In this document: positions 9,408 to 18,722 of the stretch, one piece after another | Layout: the number at the start of each line of letters is the position of its first letter | How positions within the stretch are numbered: position 1 is the first letter of the stretch | Program-made: the position numbers and the translations under genes | DNA from: JAHRAW01 sp965226545 | GTDB lineage: Bacteria > Pseudomonadota > Gammaproteobacteria > Arenicellales > Poriferihabitantaceae | Direction: 5' to 3' | DNA length: 64,000 nucleotides | Assembly (NCBI GenBank): GCA_965226545.1 | Contig: OZ245364.1 | Location: 248,001 to 312,000, forward strand | Notes under the pieces: model-generated | What the model was told of the DNA's origin: nothing | The model's database searches: none | What the model saw: only the letters and a program-made list of their open reading frames with translations

Positions 9408-10893
9408 ACCGACCGGCTTTATCGAATACGCGCGCCGCGAACGAGTCGGTTTGCCGGTGCGCGCGCGCACGCGCAACTTCGATGAGTTTATGCAGGCGTT
9501 GCCCGAATCCGAATTGCGCACGCAAGGCGCGCGTTGCATGGATTGCGGCATCCCGTATTGCCACAGCGGCTGCCCGGTGCATAACCTCATCCCGGAATGG
9601 AATGAATTGGTGCATCGAAACGATTGGCGGCGCGCCGCCGATGCATTGCATGCCACCAACAACTTTCCCGAATTCACCGGACGCATCTGCCCGGCGCCGT
9701 GCGAAAGCGCATGCACTTTATATCTGCATGATGCGCCGGTCACGATTAAAACGATTGAACACGCAATCATCGAGCGCGCGTTTGCCGAAAACTGGGTGCG
9801 CCCGCAACTTGCGCGCACGCGCACCGACAAACGAATCGCGATAGTCGGCTCAGGCCCGGCCGGCTTGGCGTGCGCCCAACAACTGGCGCGCGCCGGTCAT
9901 GCAGTGGCGGTGTATGAAAAACACGACCGCAGCGGCGGCTTGTTGCGCTACGGCATCCCCGATTTTAAATTGGACAAACGAATCATCGACCGGCGCATGG
10001 CGCAGATGGAAGCCGAAGGCGTCGTCTTTCACAACGACGTCGACGTCGGCATCGATTTGCCGAGCGCGCAATTGGTCGATGAATTCGATGCGATTGTGCT
10101 GGCCGGCGGCGCCGACCAACCGCGCGATTTGGCAATCGCCGGGCGCGATTTATCCGGCGTGCATTTTGCGATGGATTATCTGACCGCCAACAGCCGCTGC
10201 GTACAAGACCGTGCACAAAGTCGCGCACAAGGTCATGCACAAAGTCATGCGCACGATGCACTCGACAATCAACCGCCGATTTCGGCGCGCGATAAACGCA
10301 TCGTCGTCATCGGCGGCGGCGACACCGGCTCGGATTGCATCGGCACGGCCAATCGTCAAGCGGCGGCGTCGGTTACCCAAATCGAGATATTGTCGCGCCC
10401 GCCGCAGGACGAAGACAAAACATTAACCTGGCCGAATTGGCCGCACAAATTGCGCACGTCGAGTTCGCATGAAGAAGGCTGCCAACGATTGTGGGATGTC
10501 GCCACCCGCGCCTTTATCGACGACGGCGCCGGACGGTTGGCGGCGGTGCGTTGCGTCAAGGTTGCATGGCGTCGCGAAGCGCAACAGTGGCGCATGCATG
10601 AAGTGCCGGATTCGCAATTCGATATACCGGCCGAGTTGGCGTTGTTGGCGATGGGGTTTTTGCATGCGGCGCCGGCGCGATTGCTGGACGAATTGGCGAT
10701 TCGATTCGATTCGCGCGGCAATGTGCAAGCCGATGAAAACGGCGCGCAGGCGCATCGCACGCACAATCCAAAAGTGTTTGTCGCCGGTGACATGCGGCGC
10801 GGACAATCGTTGGTGGTGTGGGCGATTCGCGAAGGGCGTCGCTGTGCGCAGGCGGTGGATTGTTATTTGCGCGGTGTTGGGTTTGAGGAATGA
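9400..10893 (+). CDS. gltD: Glutamate synthase (NADPH) small subunit
   Basis: A 497-residue GOGAT beta subunit that passes electrons from NADPH through FAD and Fe-S clusters to GltB. Conserved parts in order: MGKPTGFIEY start, Cys clusters CMDCGIPYCHSGCP and CPAPCESAC, FAD-binding GSGPAGLACAQQLARAG, NADPH-binding VIGGGDTGSDCIG, and the C-terminal FVAGDMRRGQSLVVWAI. The ATG at 9400 overlaps the gltB stop (ATGGGTAA), which implies coupled translation; the upstream extension is out of family. A His/Gln/Ala-rich insert of about 21 residues (near 267-288, QSRAQGHAQSHAHDA) interrupts a loop and is encoded by short repeats. Confidence 0.97.
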   Translation: MGKPTGFIEYARRERVGLPVRARTRNFDEFMQALPESELRTQGARCMDCGIPYCHSGCPVHNLIPEWNELVHRNDWRRAADALHATNNFPEFTGRICPAPCESACTLYLHDAPVTIKTIEHAIIERAFAENWVRPQLARTRTDKRIAIVGSGPAGLACAQQLARAGHAVAVYEKHDRSGGLLRYGIPDFKLDKRIIDRRMAQMEAEGVVFHNDVDVGIDLPSAQLVDEFDAIVLAGGADQPRDLAIAGRDLSGVHFAMDYLTANSRCVQDRAQSRAQGHAQSHAHDALDNQPPISARDKRIVVIGGGDTGSDCIGTANRQAAASVTQIEILSRPPQDEDKTLTWPNWPHKLRTSSSHEEGCQRLWDVATRAFIDDGAGRLAAVRCVKVAWRREAQQWRMHEVPDSQFDIPAELALLAMGFLHAAPARLLDELAIRFDSRGNVQADENGAQAHRTHNPKVFVAGDMRRGQSLVVWAIREGRRCAQAVDCYLRGVGFEE

Positions 10894-11081
10894 GGGATGT
10901 TTTGTGTTGCTTGTGCTTCGTTGTCGATTGCAATTGCAAGTCGAAGTCACAAATTGCAATTGATGCATCATAGATTGCACATCACCGATTGCACATTTCA
11001 TTATGACGCGTCCACAATTCATCCGCGCGCAATAATTAGTGCGGCGTTATTAACCGTTAACCATTTAACCCATCATCGACC

Positions 11082-12146
11082 GTGACCGAATCCTCCTCAT
11101 TTGCCAACAGTCGTCTGCTGCGCGCATTGCGGCGGCAACGCACCGATTGCGCGCCGGTGTGGTTGATGCGTCAAGCCGGGCGGTATCTGCCCGAATACCG
11201 TCGCACGCGCGAACACGCCGGCGATTTTTTGACGCTGTGCAAGACGCCCGAGTTGGCGTGCGAAGTAACCCTGCAGCCGTTGCGGCGGTTTGCGTTGGAT
11301 GCGGCGATTGTGTTTTCCGATATTTTGACGGTCGGCGATGCATTCGGTTTGGGATTGTCGGTCAACGAAGGCGAAGGCCCGCGATTTGCCCGACCACTTT
11401 GTGATGCGCGCGCGATTGCGCAATTGCCGACGATGGATGTGCATATCGAGTTGCGCTATGCGCTCGATGCAATTGCATTAATCCGCCGCGAATTAAATCC
11501 GCTTACGCCGTTGATTGGATTTGTCGGCAGCCCATGGACGCTGGCCGCCTACATGGTCGACGGACGCGGCGGCGATTTTAACCGCGCCAAACGATTGTTG
11601 TACGACGACCCGCACAGCGCGCATCAACTGCTCGGCAAACTCAGCGACGCGCTCGCCGATTATCTTTGCGCACAAGCGCGCGCCGGCGCACAAGCGTTGA
11701 TGGTGTTCGATACTTGGGGCGGGTTGTTGTCGACGGCGGCGTACGCCGAATTTTCCCTGCGCTATCTTGGGGAGATGGTCGCGCGCGTTAAATCGGATTC
11801 GCACGGCGTCGATGCGCCGATTATTTTATTCACCAAAGGCGGCGGCGCATGGCTCGAGGCGATTGCCGACACCGGCTGCGATGCGGTGTCGTTGGATTGG
11901 ACGGTCGCGCCGGCCGATGCGCGCAAACGAATCGGACATCGCGTCGCTTTGCAGGGCAATCTCGACCCGGCGGTGTTGCGCGCCTCGCCCGCGGTTATCG
12001 AGCGCGAAGTCGGCGCGGTGCTGGCGCAATTCGGCGATGCGCCCGGGCATGTTTTTAACTTGGGACACGGCATTACGCCCGACATCGACCCGGCGCATGT
12101 CGCGCAATTGGTCGATGCGGTGCATCGGTTAAGTCGCGTCGATTAA
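11082..12146 (+). CDS. hemE: Uroporphyrinogen decarboxylase
   Basis: A 354-residue cytosolic haem pathway enzyme that decarboxylates uroporphyrinogen III to coproporphyrinogen III. The signature APVWLMRQAGRYLPEYR is near the N-terminus, and AAIVFSDILTV and IGFVGSPWTLAAYM follow. C-terminal family blocks (LQGNLDPAVL, NLGHGITPDIDP) are complete. The start is GTG at 11082; no in-frame ATG lies nearby that would keep the N-terminus. The gap from gltD (10894-11081) contains short TTGCAATTGC-like repeats and no gene. Confidence 0.97.
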   Translation: MTESSSFANSRLLRALRRQRTDCAPVWLMRQAGRYLPEYRRTREHAGDFLTLCKTPELACEVTLQPLRRFALDAAIVFSDILTVGDAFGLGLSVNEGEGPRFARPLCDARAIAQLPTMDVHIELRYALDAIALIRRELNPLTPLIGFVGSPWTLAAYMVDGRGGDFNRAKRLLYDDPHSAHQLLGKLSDALADYLCAQARAGAQALMVFDTWGGLLSTAAYAEFSLRYLGEMVARVKSDSHGVDAPIILFTKGGGAWLEAIADTGCDAVSLDWTVAPADARKRIGHRVALQGNLDPAVLRASPAVIEREVGAVLAQFGDAPGHVFNLGHGITPDIDPAHVAQLVDAVHRLSRVD

Positions 12147-12314
12147 TAGTCGCGCATCATTTCGAATCATCGTCAATCCGCGCGTTGTCAATGCAACATT
12201 ATCGACGACACATTGTCGAAGTAACATCATCGATGCCGCCGCATCGATGTCACACTGTCGACGCGCACAACGCTGCCTTAATTCATCGACACTGTTCATC
12301 GACACCGGTCGACA

Positions 12315-12620
12315 TCACTCACTGGCTTTATGCTTGGCGTGTTCGTATTCGCGCAGTTGCGCGTCATTGGCTTCTTGTTGATGCGCGGCTTTGTATTGTT
12401 CATACGGCATGCCGTACACTTGTTCGCGCGCCTGTTCATAGGTTAAGTCCACGCCGTGTTCGCCGGCCGCGCTGCGATGCCATTTGGCAAGACAATTGCG
12501 GCAAAAATAAGCGAGGTTCATCAAGTCGATGTTTTGCACATCGGGATGTTTGCGCAGATGCGCAATCAGTTTGCGGTATATCGCGGCTTCGATTTCGGTT
12601 TGGGTCGAGGGTGCGGGCAT
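12315..12620 (-). CDS. DUF1244 family protein
   Basis: A 101-residue soluble protein matching the DUF1244 family: the block HPDVQNIDLMNLAYFCRNC is characteristic, with a CxxC pair (FCRNCLAKWH) that might bind metal. Function is unknown in the family. The C-terminal part is a charged helix (YEQYKAAHQQEANDAQ). It is transcribed divergently from kdsD. The 168 bases between hemE and this gene hold short degenerate repeats of the type CATCGATGTCACA and no gene. Confidence 0.85.
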   Translation of the reverse strand: MPAPSTQTEIEAAIYRKLIAHLRKHPDVQNIDLMNLAYFCRNCLAKWHRSAAGEHGVDLTYEQAREQVYGMPYEQYKAAHQQEANDAQLREYEHAKHKASE

Positions 12621-12673
12621 CGTTTGGTTCCATCGGTTAAGTTGCGCACATCATAAAATAAAAATCGGGCGTT

Positions 12674-12682
12674 TGTTATACT
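12674..12682 (+). promoter_or_regulatory. Extended -10 promoter for the kdsD operon
   Basis: TGT followed by TATACT (TGnTATACT) is an extended -10 element ending 26 bases before the kdsD start; no -35 is obvious. It would serve the kdsD-lptC-lptB run. Confidence 0.5.
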
Positions 12683-12708
12683 GAGCGCCCGCAACAAAAT
12701 CAACCGTG

Positions 12709-13698
12709 ATGCATCAACAAGAAATCATCGACCGCGCGCGCGCGGTCATCGAGATAGAAACCGCCGCCGTCGATGCATTGTCGGCGCGGATTGACGCCGA
12801 TTTTGCCGCGGCTTGTCAAATGATTCTGGCGTGCACCGGGCGCGTCGTGGTCACCGGCATGGGCAAATCCGGACACATCGGCGGCAAAATCGCGGCGACT
12901 TTGGCCAGCACCGGCACGCCGTCTTTTTTTGTGCATCCCGGCGAAGCCGGACACGGCGATTTGGGGATGATTACCCCGCACGACCTCACCCTGATGATTT
13001 CCAATTCCGGCGAGACCGCCGAGGTCACCGCGATTTTGCCAATCGTGCGACGCATCGGCGCCGGGCTGATAACGTTGACCGGACGGCGCGATTCGACCTT
13101 GGCGCGTCAAGCCGATGTCGCGTTGGATGCCGGGGTCGCCAAGGAAGCGTGTCCGCACAACCTTGCGCCGACCGCCAGCACCACGGCCGCGTTGGTGCTC
13201 GGCGATGCATTGGCCGTGGCCGTGCTGCATCTGCGCGGGTTTTCGGCGCAGGATTTCGCGCGCACTCATCCGGGCGGCGTGCTCGGCAAACGGCTGTTGT
13301 TGTACGCCGCGGATTTAATGCGCGGCGGCGATGAATTGCCGCTGGTCGATGAACACGCCACGGTGCCGCAATTGTTGGTCGAGATGTCAGCCAAATCGCT
13401 CGGCATGGCCGGGGTGGTCGACGCCGAGCGCAAATTGCTCGGGATGTTCACCGACGGCGATTTGCGCCGCGCGTTAAGCCGCCGCGTCGACATCTATCAA
13501 AGCCGCGCGGTCGAAGTGATGACCACCAATCCGGTCACGATTGCGCCGGATACGCTCGCCGAAGAGATTGTGACCAAGATGCGCCAATTCGCCCAACAAG
13601 GCCCGCATGCAATCAACGGCGTGTTTGTCGTCGATGCCGAACATCGCGTGGTCGGCGCGCTTAACACGCATGATTTGTTGCGCGCCGGGGTGATTTAA
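12709..13698 (+). CDS. kdsD: Arabinose-5-phosphate isomerase (KDO synthesis)
   Basis: A 329-residue KpsF/GutQ-family enzyme that converts ribulose 5-phosphate to arabinose 5-phosphate, the first step to KDO of LPS. The N-terminal SIS domain shows GRVVVTGMGKSGHIGGKIAATLASTGTP (split here only by length) and HPGEAGHGDLGM; two CBS domains follow (residues about 205-329, ending NTHDLLRAGVI). A GTG lies one codon before the ATG at 12709; either could start. The kdsC phosphatase gene that normally follows is absent; lptC starts 2 bases after the stop. Confidence 0.95.
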   Translation: MHQQEIIDRARAVIEIETAAVDALSARIDADFAAACQMILACTGRVVVTGMGKSGHIGGKIAATLASTGTPSFFVHPGEAGHGDLGMITPHDLTLMISNSGETAEVTAILPIVRRIGAGLITLTGRRDSTLARQADVALDAGVAKEACPHNLAPTASTTAALVLGDALAVAVLHLRGFSAQDFARTHPGGVLGKRLLLYAADLMRGGDELPLVDEHATVPQLLVEMSAKSLGMAGVVDAERKLLGMFTDGDLRRALSRRVDIYQSRAVEVMTTNPVTIAPDTLAEEIVTKMRQFAQQGPHAINGVFVVDAEHRVVGALNTHDLLRAGVI

Positions 13699-13700
13699 CC

Positions 13701-14105
13701 GTGTTGGCGCAATGGCGAAACGCGGCCGCGTTGTTTATCGCACTCGGCGCATTGTCGTTGTGGCTGCAGTTTGGCTGGCTGCGCATCGATGCACCGCCGG
13801 CCGCACCGCCGGGCGCGCCCGATTATGTGGTTGAACGATTCGAATTGACCGAGTTCACCGCCGCCGGTCGCGCCTATTCATTGCGCGCCGAACAATTGAC
13901 GCATTACCCCACCCAACGCCGCGCGCATCTGCAACGCCCGCACTTGGTGCAATATCGCGCCGCGCGCGCGCCGCGCGATTTAACCGCCGCGTACGGTTGG
14001 TTGTATGACGATGAAGGCAAGTTGCATTTATACGACGGCGTGCAGGTTGTCGAAGACGGCGCGCGCGTCGAGTTAAATAAAATAACCGTGCGTTTGCATC
14101 ATTGA
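13701..14105 (+). CDS. lptC: LPS export protein LptC
   Basis: A 134-residue bitopic protein with an N-terminal span (AALFIALGALSLWLQFGWL) and a periplasmic beta-jellyroll region, the bridge that receives LPS from LptBFG. The pattern YVVERFELTEFTAAGRAYSLRAE fits LptC, though it is shorter than the roughly 190 residues of the enteric protein. It starts with GTG right after kdsD and its TGA overlaps the lptB ATG. Notably lptA, which usually lies between lptC and lptB, is missing here. Family call rests on position, topology and moderate motif similarity. Confidence 0.8.
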   Translation: MLAQWRNAAALFIALGALSLWLQFGWLRIDAPPAAPPGAPDYVVERFELTEFTAAGRAYSLRAEQLTHYPTQRRAHLQRPHLVQYRAARAPRDLTAAYGWLYDDEGKLHLYDGVQVVEDGARVELNKITVRLHH

Positions 14106-14890
14106 TGATGAAGACCTCGCCGGCCGCCATCGAAGACTCCGCAAAATCCAAAACAGTGGATGCGCCGCGCACCTTGCGCGCGGTTGGTTTGGTCAAACAC
14201 TATCGCGGACGGCGCGCGGTTGATGCGGTCGATGTGCGCGTCGATGGCGGCGAAGTGGTCGGCTTGTTGGGCGTCAACGGCGCCGGCAAAACCACCAGTT
14301 TCAACATGATTATCGGTTTGGTGCGTCACGACGCCGGCGAGATTTTTCTCGGCGACGAAAACATCGGCAACTTACCGATGCATTTGCGCGCGCGCAAAGG
14401 GCTTGGTTATTTGCCGCAGGAACATTCGGTGTTCCGCAAATTAACCGTCGAACAAAATCTGTTTGCGGTGCTGCAGGCCGCCGGTAAGTTGCGCGCGCCG
14501 GCGCAACGCGAACTCTGCGAAAGTTTGTTGCGCGAATTCGGCGTGTTGCATCTGCGCGACCAACCGGCGATGCAACTTTCCGGCGGCGAGAAACGCCGCG
14601 TCGAAATCGCGCGCGCCTTGGCGCTTGCGCCGACGTTTATTTTATTGGATGAACCGTTCGCCGGGGTTGACCCGATAGCGGTGCGCGAAATTCGCGCGAT
14701 TGTCGCCGCGCTTAAAACCCGCGACATCGGCGTGTTGATAACCGACCACAATGTGCGCGAGACGCTCGGCATCTGCGACCGCGCCTATATTATGCACGAC
14801 GGCAAAGTGCTGGCGCACGGCGACCCGCAAAAACTCACCCGCATGCAATCGGTGCGCCGCGCGTATTTGGGCGATGATTTTAAACTGTAG
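14105..14890 (+). CDS. lptB: LPS export ABC transporter ATP-binding protein LptB
   Basis: A 261-residue cytoplasmic ATPase that powers LPS extraction from the inner membrane with LptF/LptG. Walker A (GVNGAGKTTSFNM), the LptB-typical LPQEHSVFRKLTVEQN, signature LSGGEKRRVEIARALA, Walker B (FILLDEPFAGVDPIAV) and the switch His (ITDHNVRETL) are all present. Three possible starts sit together (TTG 14102, ATG 14105, ATG 14108); the ATG at 14105 overlaps the lptC stop as TGATG. The sigma-54 gene rpoN, usual next neighbour, is absent. Confidence 0.96.
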   Translation: MMKTSPAAIEDSAKSKTVDAPRTLRAVGLVKHYRGRRAVDAVDVRVDGGEVVGLLGVNGAGKTTSFNMIIGLVRHDAGEIFLGDENIGNLPMHLRARKGLGYLPQEHSVFRKLTVEQNLFAVLQAAGKLRAPAQRELCESLLREFGVLHLRDQPAMQLSGGEKRRVEIARALALAPTFILLDEPFAGVDPIAVREIRAIVAALKTRDIGVLITDHNVRETLGICDRAYIMHDGKVLAHGDPQKLTRMQSVRRAYLGDDFKL

Positions 14891-14944
14891 CGGCGCAATA
14901 GTTCGCTACAATGCACTCCCCCGAAACGCATTGGGAGAATTATC

Positions 14945-15262
14945 ATGCAGTTAAAAATCAGCGGACAAAAAATGGAAATCACCGCGGCCTTGCACGACCA
15001 TGTCGCCGAACGTCTCGAAAAAATCACGCGGCATTTTGACCATGTCATCGCCGCGCGCGTCGTGTTGTCGGTCGAAAAAAACCGTCACACCGCCGAAGTA
15101 ACCGTCAACGCCAAAGGCGCGGTGTTGCACGCCGCGGCCATTGCCGCCGACATGTACGCGGCGATTGACGCAATGGCTGAAAAACTCGACCGCCAAATCG
15201 TCAAGCACAAGGAAAAGTTAACCGACCATCATCGCCACAAAACGCATCAACCGCCGCAATGA
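14945..15262 (+). CDS. hpf: Ribosome hibernation promoting factor
   Basis: A 105-residue HPF/YfiA-type protein that binds the 30S subunit and favours inactive 100S ribosomes in slow growth. The start MQLKISGQKMEITAALHDHV and the block HTAEVTVNAKGAVLHA are typical of the short HPF form, and the tail is basic and His-rich. A strong ribosome site (GGGAG) stands 10 bases before the ATG. A TACAAT at 14907-14912 may be a -10 box. The stop overlaps the ptsN start (ATGA). Confidence 0.94.
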   Translation: MQLKISGQKMEITAALHDHVAERLEKITRHFDHVIAARVVLSVEKNRHTAEVTVNAKGAVLHAAAIAADMYAAIDAMAEKLDRQIVKHKEKLTDHHRHKTHQPPQ

Positions 15263-15771
15263 TTTCACCTCCATCCAATGCCGCGGCCGAGGCATGCGCA
15301 TCGAGCGACTCCGGCGATGCGGCGATAGGCGCGTATGTCGATGCGGCGCGCGTCGCCGTGGATGTCGAAGCGTCCAGCCGCAAACGATTGTTTGAACGCA
15401 TGGCGCAATTGATTGCCACGCGCAACGATGCATTGGATGTCGATGCGGTGCTCGGCGTGTTGACGCGGCGCGAAAAACTTGGCAGCACCGCACTCGGCGA
15501 CGGCATCGCCCTGCCGCATGCGCGCATCGACGGCATCGGCGAACCGCAAATCGCCGTGGTGCGGTTAAAGCACGCGGTCGAGTATGAAGCCGCCGACGGC
15601 AAACCGGTGTGGTTGGCGGCGTGCTTGTTGGTGCCGACCGAAGCCAATCAAACCCATCTGCGGTTGTTGGCGGCGTTGGCTGAGCGATTTAACAACGCCG
15701 CGTTTATCGCGCGAGTCAAGGACGCCGCAAATGCGGCGCAATTGGCCGCGCAATTCGCGCGCGCACCTTGA
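15259..15771 (+). CDS. ptsN: PTS IIA-like nitrogen-regulatory protein PtsN
   Basis: A 170-residue EIIA(Ntr) protein that accepts phosphate from HPr and regulates transporters and other partners by binding. The phosphorylatable His lies in the family motif GDGIALPHARIDG; the block RREKLGSTALG before it is also conserved. The N-terminus carries about 20 extra Ala/Ser-rich residues. Translation is probably coupled to hpf by the ATGA overlap. HPr and enzyme I are encoded just downstream, so the whole phosphorelay is in one locus; hprK, found between ptsN and rapZ in many Betaproteobacteria, is absent. Confidence 0.95.
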   Translation: MISPPSNAAAEACASSDSGDAAIGAYVDAARVAVDVEASSRKRLFERMAQLIATRNDALDVDAVLGVLTRREKLGSTALGDGIALPHARIDGIGEPQIAVVRLKHAVEYEAADGKPVWLAACLLVPTEANQTHLRLLAALAERFNNAAFIARVKDAANAAQLAAQFARAP

Positions 15772-15784
15772 GTGCGCAGGCGGC

Positions 15785-16660
15785 ATGAACCCGCCGGCCG
15801 ACCGCATCATCGTCAGCGGCTTGTCCGGCTCGGGCAAGAGCGTCGCGCTGCAGTCGCTCGAAGACATCGGCTATTACTGCATCGATAATCTGCCGTCGGT
15901 GTTGCTGCCCGAATTCAGCCGGCACTTAACCGACGACAACACCTTCGCGGTCGCCGCCGTCGGCATCGATTCGCGCAATCGACATTTTTTGCGTTCGTTG
16001 AACGACAAATTAAAACAACTCGAAAGCCGCGAAAATTTTTTATGGCGGGTGTTGTTTTTACAAGCCGATGAATCGGCGTTGTTGCGACGCTTTGGCGAAA
16101 CCCGCCGCAAACATCCGCTGACCGATGCGCGCACGCCGTTGATTGACGGCATTCGCCAAGAGCGCGCCTTGTTGCAGCCGCTGTTGGACCGCGCCGAAAA
16201 AATCATCGACACCACCGACACCACGCCGCATGAATTGCGCGGCTTGATTCGCGATTTTGCAGCCGGCGGCGCGGCCGAGTTGCCGTTGTTTTTCATCGAA
16301 TCCTTCGGCTTTAAATTCGGCGCACCGCGCGACGCCGATTTTGTTTTCGATGTGCGCTGCCTGCCCAATCCGTATTGGCGCGAATCGTTGCGCGCATTGA
16401 ACGGCTTGGATGCGCCGGTGCGCGAATACCTCGATGCACAAGCGCAAGTCGGCATGATGGTCGAAGAGGTGCACCGCTTTTTGCAAATTTGGCTGCCCGG
16501 CTTTGCCGAACAAAACCGCAGTTATTTCACCGTCGCCATCGGCTGCACCGGCGGACGGCATCGCTCGGTGTTTGTCGCAGAAAAGTTGCGCGCGCGATTT
16601 GCCGGCGATGCAATCAATGTGCGCGTGCGTCATCGCGAACTCGATTCACAACAACGATAA
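15785..16660 (+). CDS. rapZ: RNase adapter protein RapZ
   Basis: A 291-residue P-loop protein. In enteric bacteria RapZ binds glucosamine-6-phosphate and guides RNase E to the GlmZ RNA; whether that RNA exists here cannot be seen. The N-terminal Walker A is GLSGSGKS, followed by LEDIGYYCIDNLP; the C-terminal domain has ESFGFKFGAPRDADFVFDVR and IGCTGGRHRSVFVAE, both highly conserved. The ATG at 15785 gives the family length; the longer reading frame overlaps ptsN. It lies 13 bases after ptsN. Confidence 0.96.
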   Translation: MNPPADRIIVSGLSGSGKSVALQSLEDIGYYCIDNLPSVLLPEFSRHLTDDNTFAVAAVGIDSRNRHFLRSLNDKLKQLESRENFLWRVLFLQADESALLRRFGETRRKHPLTDARTPLIDGIRQERALLQPLLDRAEKIIDTTDTTPHELRGLIRDFAAGGAAELPLFFIESFGFKFGAPRDADFVFDVRCLPNPYWRESLRALNGLDAPVREYLDAQAQVGMMVEEVHRFLQIWLPGFAEQNRSYFTVAIGCTGGRHRSVFVAEKLRARFAGDAINVRVRHRELDSQQR

Positions 16661-16703
16661 TCGATAATCGATAATCAACAATCAATAATCGAAATCGACA
16701 TCG

Positions 16704-16976
16704 ATGATAGTCAAGCGACGCATTCAAGTGGTCAACAAACTGGGGCTGCATACGCGCGCCGCGGCCAAGTTGGTTAAACTCACCCGCGATTATGACGGCG
16801 CAATCCGCTTGGCGCACGCCGACAAAACCGCCGACGCCAAAAGCATTATGGAAGTGATGATGTTGGCGGCCGCACAAGGCAGCGAATTGTGCTTGACCAT
16901 AGAAGGCGAAGACGCGCATCAACTGGCCGAACAACTGTGCGGTTTGTTCGCCGATTGCTTCGGCGAGGGCGAATAG
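16704..16976 (+). CDS. ptsH: Phosphocarrier protein HPr (NPr-like)
   Basis: A 90-residue HPr protein. The active His is in LGLHTRAAAKLVKL and the helix KSIMEVMMLAAAQGSEL follows. The Ser46-type site regulated by HPr kinase is present as the KSIM serine, as in all HPr proteins, but no hprK is visible. The short gap from rapZ (16661-16703) is a repeat of CGATAATC-type units. The stop TAG is immediately followed by the ptsI ATG. Confidence 0.95.
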   Translation: MIVKRRIQVVNKLGLHTRAAAKLVKLTRDYDGAIRLAHADKTADAKSIMEVMMLAAAQGSELCLTIEGEDAHQLAEQLCGLFADCFGEGE

Positions 16977-18722
16977 ATGTTCACCCTGCATGCCCACGGC
17001 GTCGGCGCCGGCATCGCCATCGGCGCGGCGCGGGTGTTGACCGGCGCGCGCATCGACGCGCGCGCGATTGATGAATATGCAATCGAGCCGCATGCCGTCG
17101 CCGCCGAAACCGCGCGCCTGCACGACGCCATCGCGCGCACCGTGCAATCGCTCGGTCAACTGCGCGCGCAATTGCTTCGATACGCACCGGAGGATGTGGT
17201 CGCGTTATTGTCCGGGCATTTGCTGATGTTGGCTGACGCCCAATGGCGCGAACAGCCGGCGCGCATCATCGATGAACGCCGCATCAACGCCGAAGCCGCG
17301 CTGGCGCGCTTTGCTGATTCATTGATTCGATTTTTCGACGGCGTAACCGACCCGTATCTGCGCGCCAAGGCGATCGATGTTGCGCAAGTGGCGGCGCGCA
17401 TTCAAGATGAATTGGGCGGACAACCCGCGGGCGCATTGCGCGGCATCAAAGCCGATGAATTGACCGACAAAATCGTCGTCGCCGACGACTTAACCCCGAC
17501 CGATGCAATCGAATTAAAACGCCGCAACATCGGCGCATTCATCACCGGATTGGGCGGGCCAATTTCGCACACCGCGATTTTGGCGCGCAGCATGAAAATC
17601 CCGGCGATAGTCGGGCTCGGCGCAATCGATAGCGTGCGCGACGGCGATGTCTTAATCGTCGACGGCAAACGCGGCGTGGTGTTGGTCAATCCGGACGACT
17701 CCGCCATCGCCGCCTATCAACGCCGCCGCGAAAAAATCCGCCGGCGCATCGACGATTTGGACAAACTGCGCTTTGCCGAAGCCGAGACACTCGACGGCGC
17801 GCGCGTGTCGCTGCAGGTCAACATCGAATTGCCCGATGAACTCGAAGCCGACATCGCGCATCGCGACGGCGGCTGGGCGCACGGCGTCGGCTTGTATCGC
17901 ACCGAATTTTTATTTATGAACCGTGCGCAGCCGCCGGATGAACAGGAACAATTCGAAGTCTACGCCGACATCGTGCGCCGCGCGCGCGCGCCGGTTACGA
18001 TTCGCACATTGGATTTGGGCGGCGACAAACCCGCGGACGCCCGCGGGCGCGGCGGTGCAGTCAACCCGGCGCTTGGACGGCGCGCGATTCGGTTGTGCCT
18101 AAACGACCTCAATTTATTCAAGCCGCAACTCAAAGCGATTTACCGCGCATCGATGGCCGGCGAAGTGCGCCTAATGGCGCCGATGGTGTCGTGCATGGAC
18201 GAGTTGACGCAATTGTTTGCATTGCTCGATCAAATCAAACGCGAACTGCGCCAAGCCGGACATCAATTCAATCCAAACACGCCGGTCGGGGCGATGATTG
18301 AGGTGCCGGCGGCTGCCATCGCCGCCGATTTATTCGCCGCAAAACTGGATTTTTTATCCATCGGCACCAACGATTTAATTCAATACACCCTCGCCATCGA
18401 CCGCATCGACGACCAAGTCAATTATCTCTACGACCCACTGCACCCGGCGGTGCTGCGGCTAATCAAAACCATCATCACCGCCGCCAAAACCGCCGGCATC
18501 CCGGTATCGATGTGCGGCGAAATGGCCGGCGACCCGACCTACACGCGCATTTTACTGGCGCTCGGCCTGCGCGAATTCAGCATGGAACCGGCCTCCCTCG
18601 CCGAAGTCAAACGCCAAATCCGCCTGACCGATTTGGGACGGCTATATCCGCGGATGGATAGGTTGATGCAATGCGCGGCGCCGGCGCAGATGCGGGGGTT
18701 GGTGGCGGAGATGAATCAATGA
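16977..18722 (+). CDS. ptsI: Phosphoenolpyruvate-protein phosphotransferase (enzyme I)
   Basis: A 581-residue PTS enzyme I that moves phosphate from PEP to HPr. The active-site His is in LGGPISHTAILARSMKIPAIVG. C-terminal PEP-binding blocks (TRTEFLFMNR-like YRTEFLFMNR, RTLDLGGDKP, SIGTNDLIQYTLAIDR, catalytic Cys in VSMCGEMAGDP) are complete. Length fits plain PtsI rather than GAF-containing PtsP. With HPr and PtsN adjacent and no sugar permease in the window, it most likely feeds the regulatory nitrogen PTS. Confidence 0.96.
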   Translation: MFTLHAHGVGAGIAIGAARVLTGARIDARAIDEYAIEPHAVAAETARLHDAIARTVQSLGQLRAQLLRYAPEDVVALLSGHLLMLADAQWREQPARIIDERRINAEAALARFADSLIRFFDGVTDPYLRAKAIDVAQVAARIQDELGGQPAGALRGIKADELTDKIVVADDLTPTDAIELKRRNIGAFITGLGGPISHTAILARSMKIPAIVGLGAIDSVRDGDVLIVDGKRGVVLVNPDDSAIAAYQRRREKIRRRIDDLDKLRFAEAETLDGARVSLQVNIELPDELEADIAHRDGGWAHGVGLYRTEFLFMNRAQPPDEQEQFEVYADIVRRARAPVTIRTLDLGGDKPADARGRGGAVNPALGRRAIRLCLNDLNLFKPQLKAIYRASMAGEVRLMAPMVSCMDELTQLFALLDQIKRELRQAGHQFNPNTPVGAMIEVPAAAIAADLFAAKLDFLSIGTNDLIQYTLAIDRIDDQVNYLYDPLHPAVLRLIKTIITAAKTAGIPVSMCGEMAGDPTYTRILLALGLREFSMEPASLAEVKRQIRLTDLGRLYPRMDRLMQCAAPAQMRGLVAEMNQ

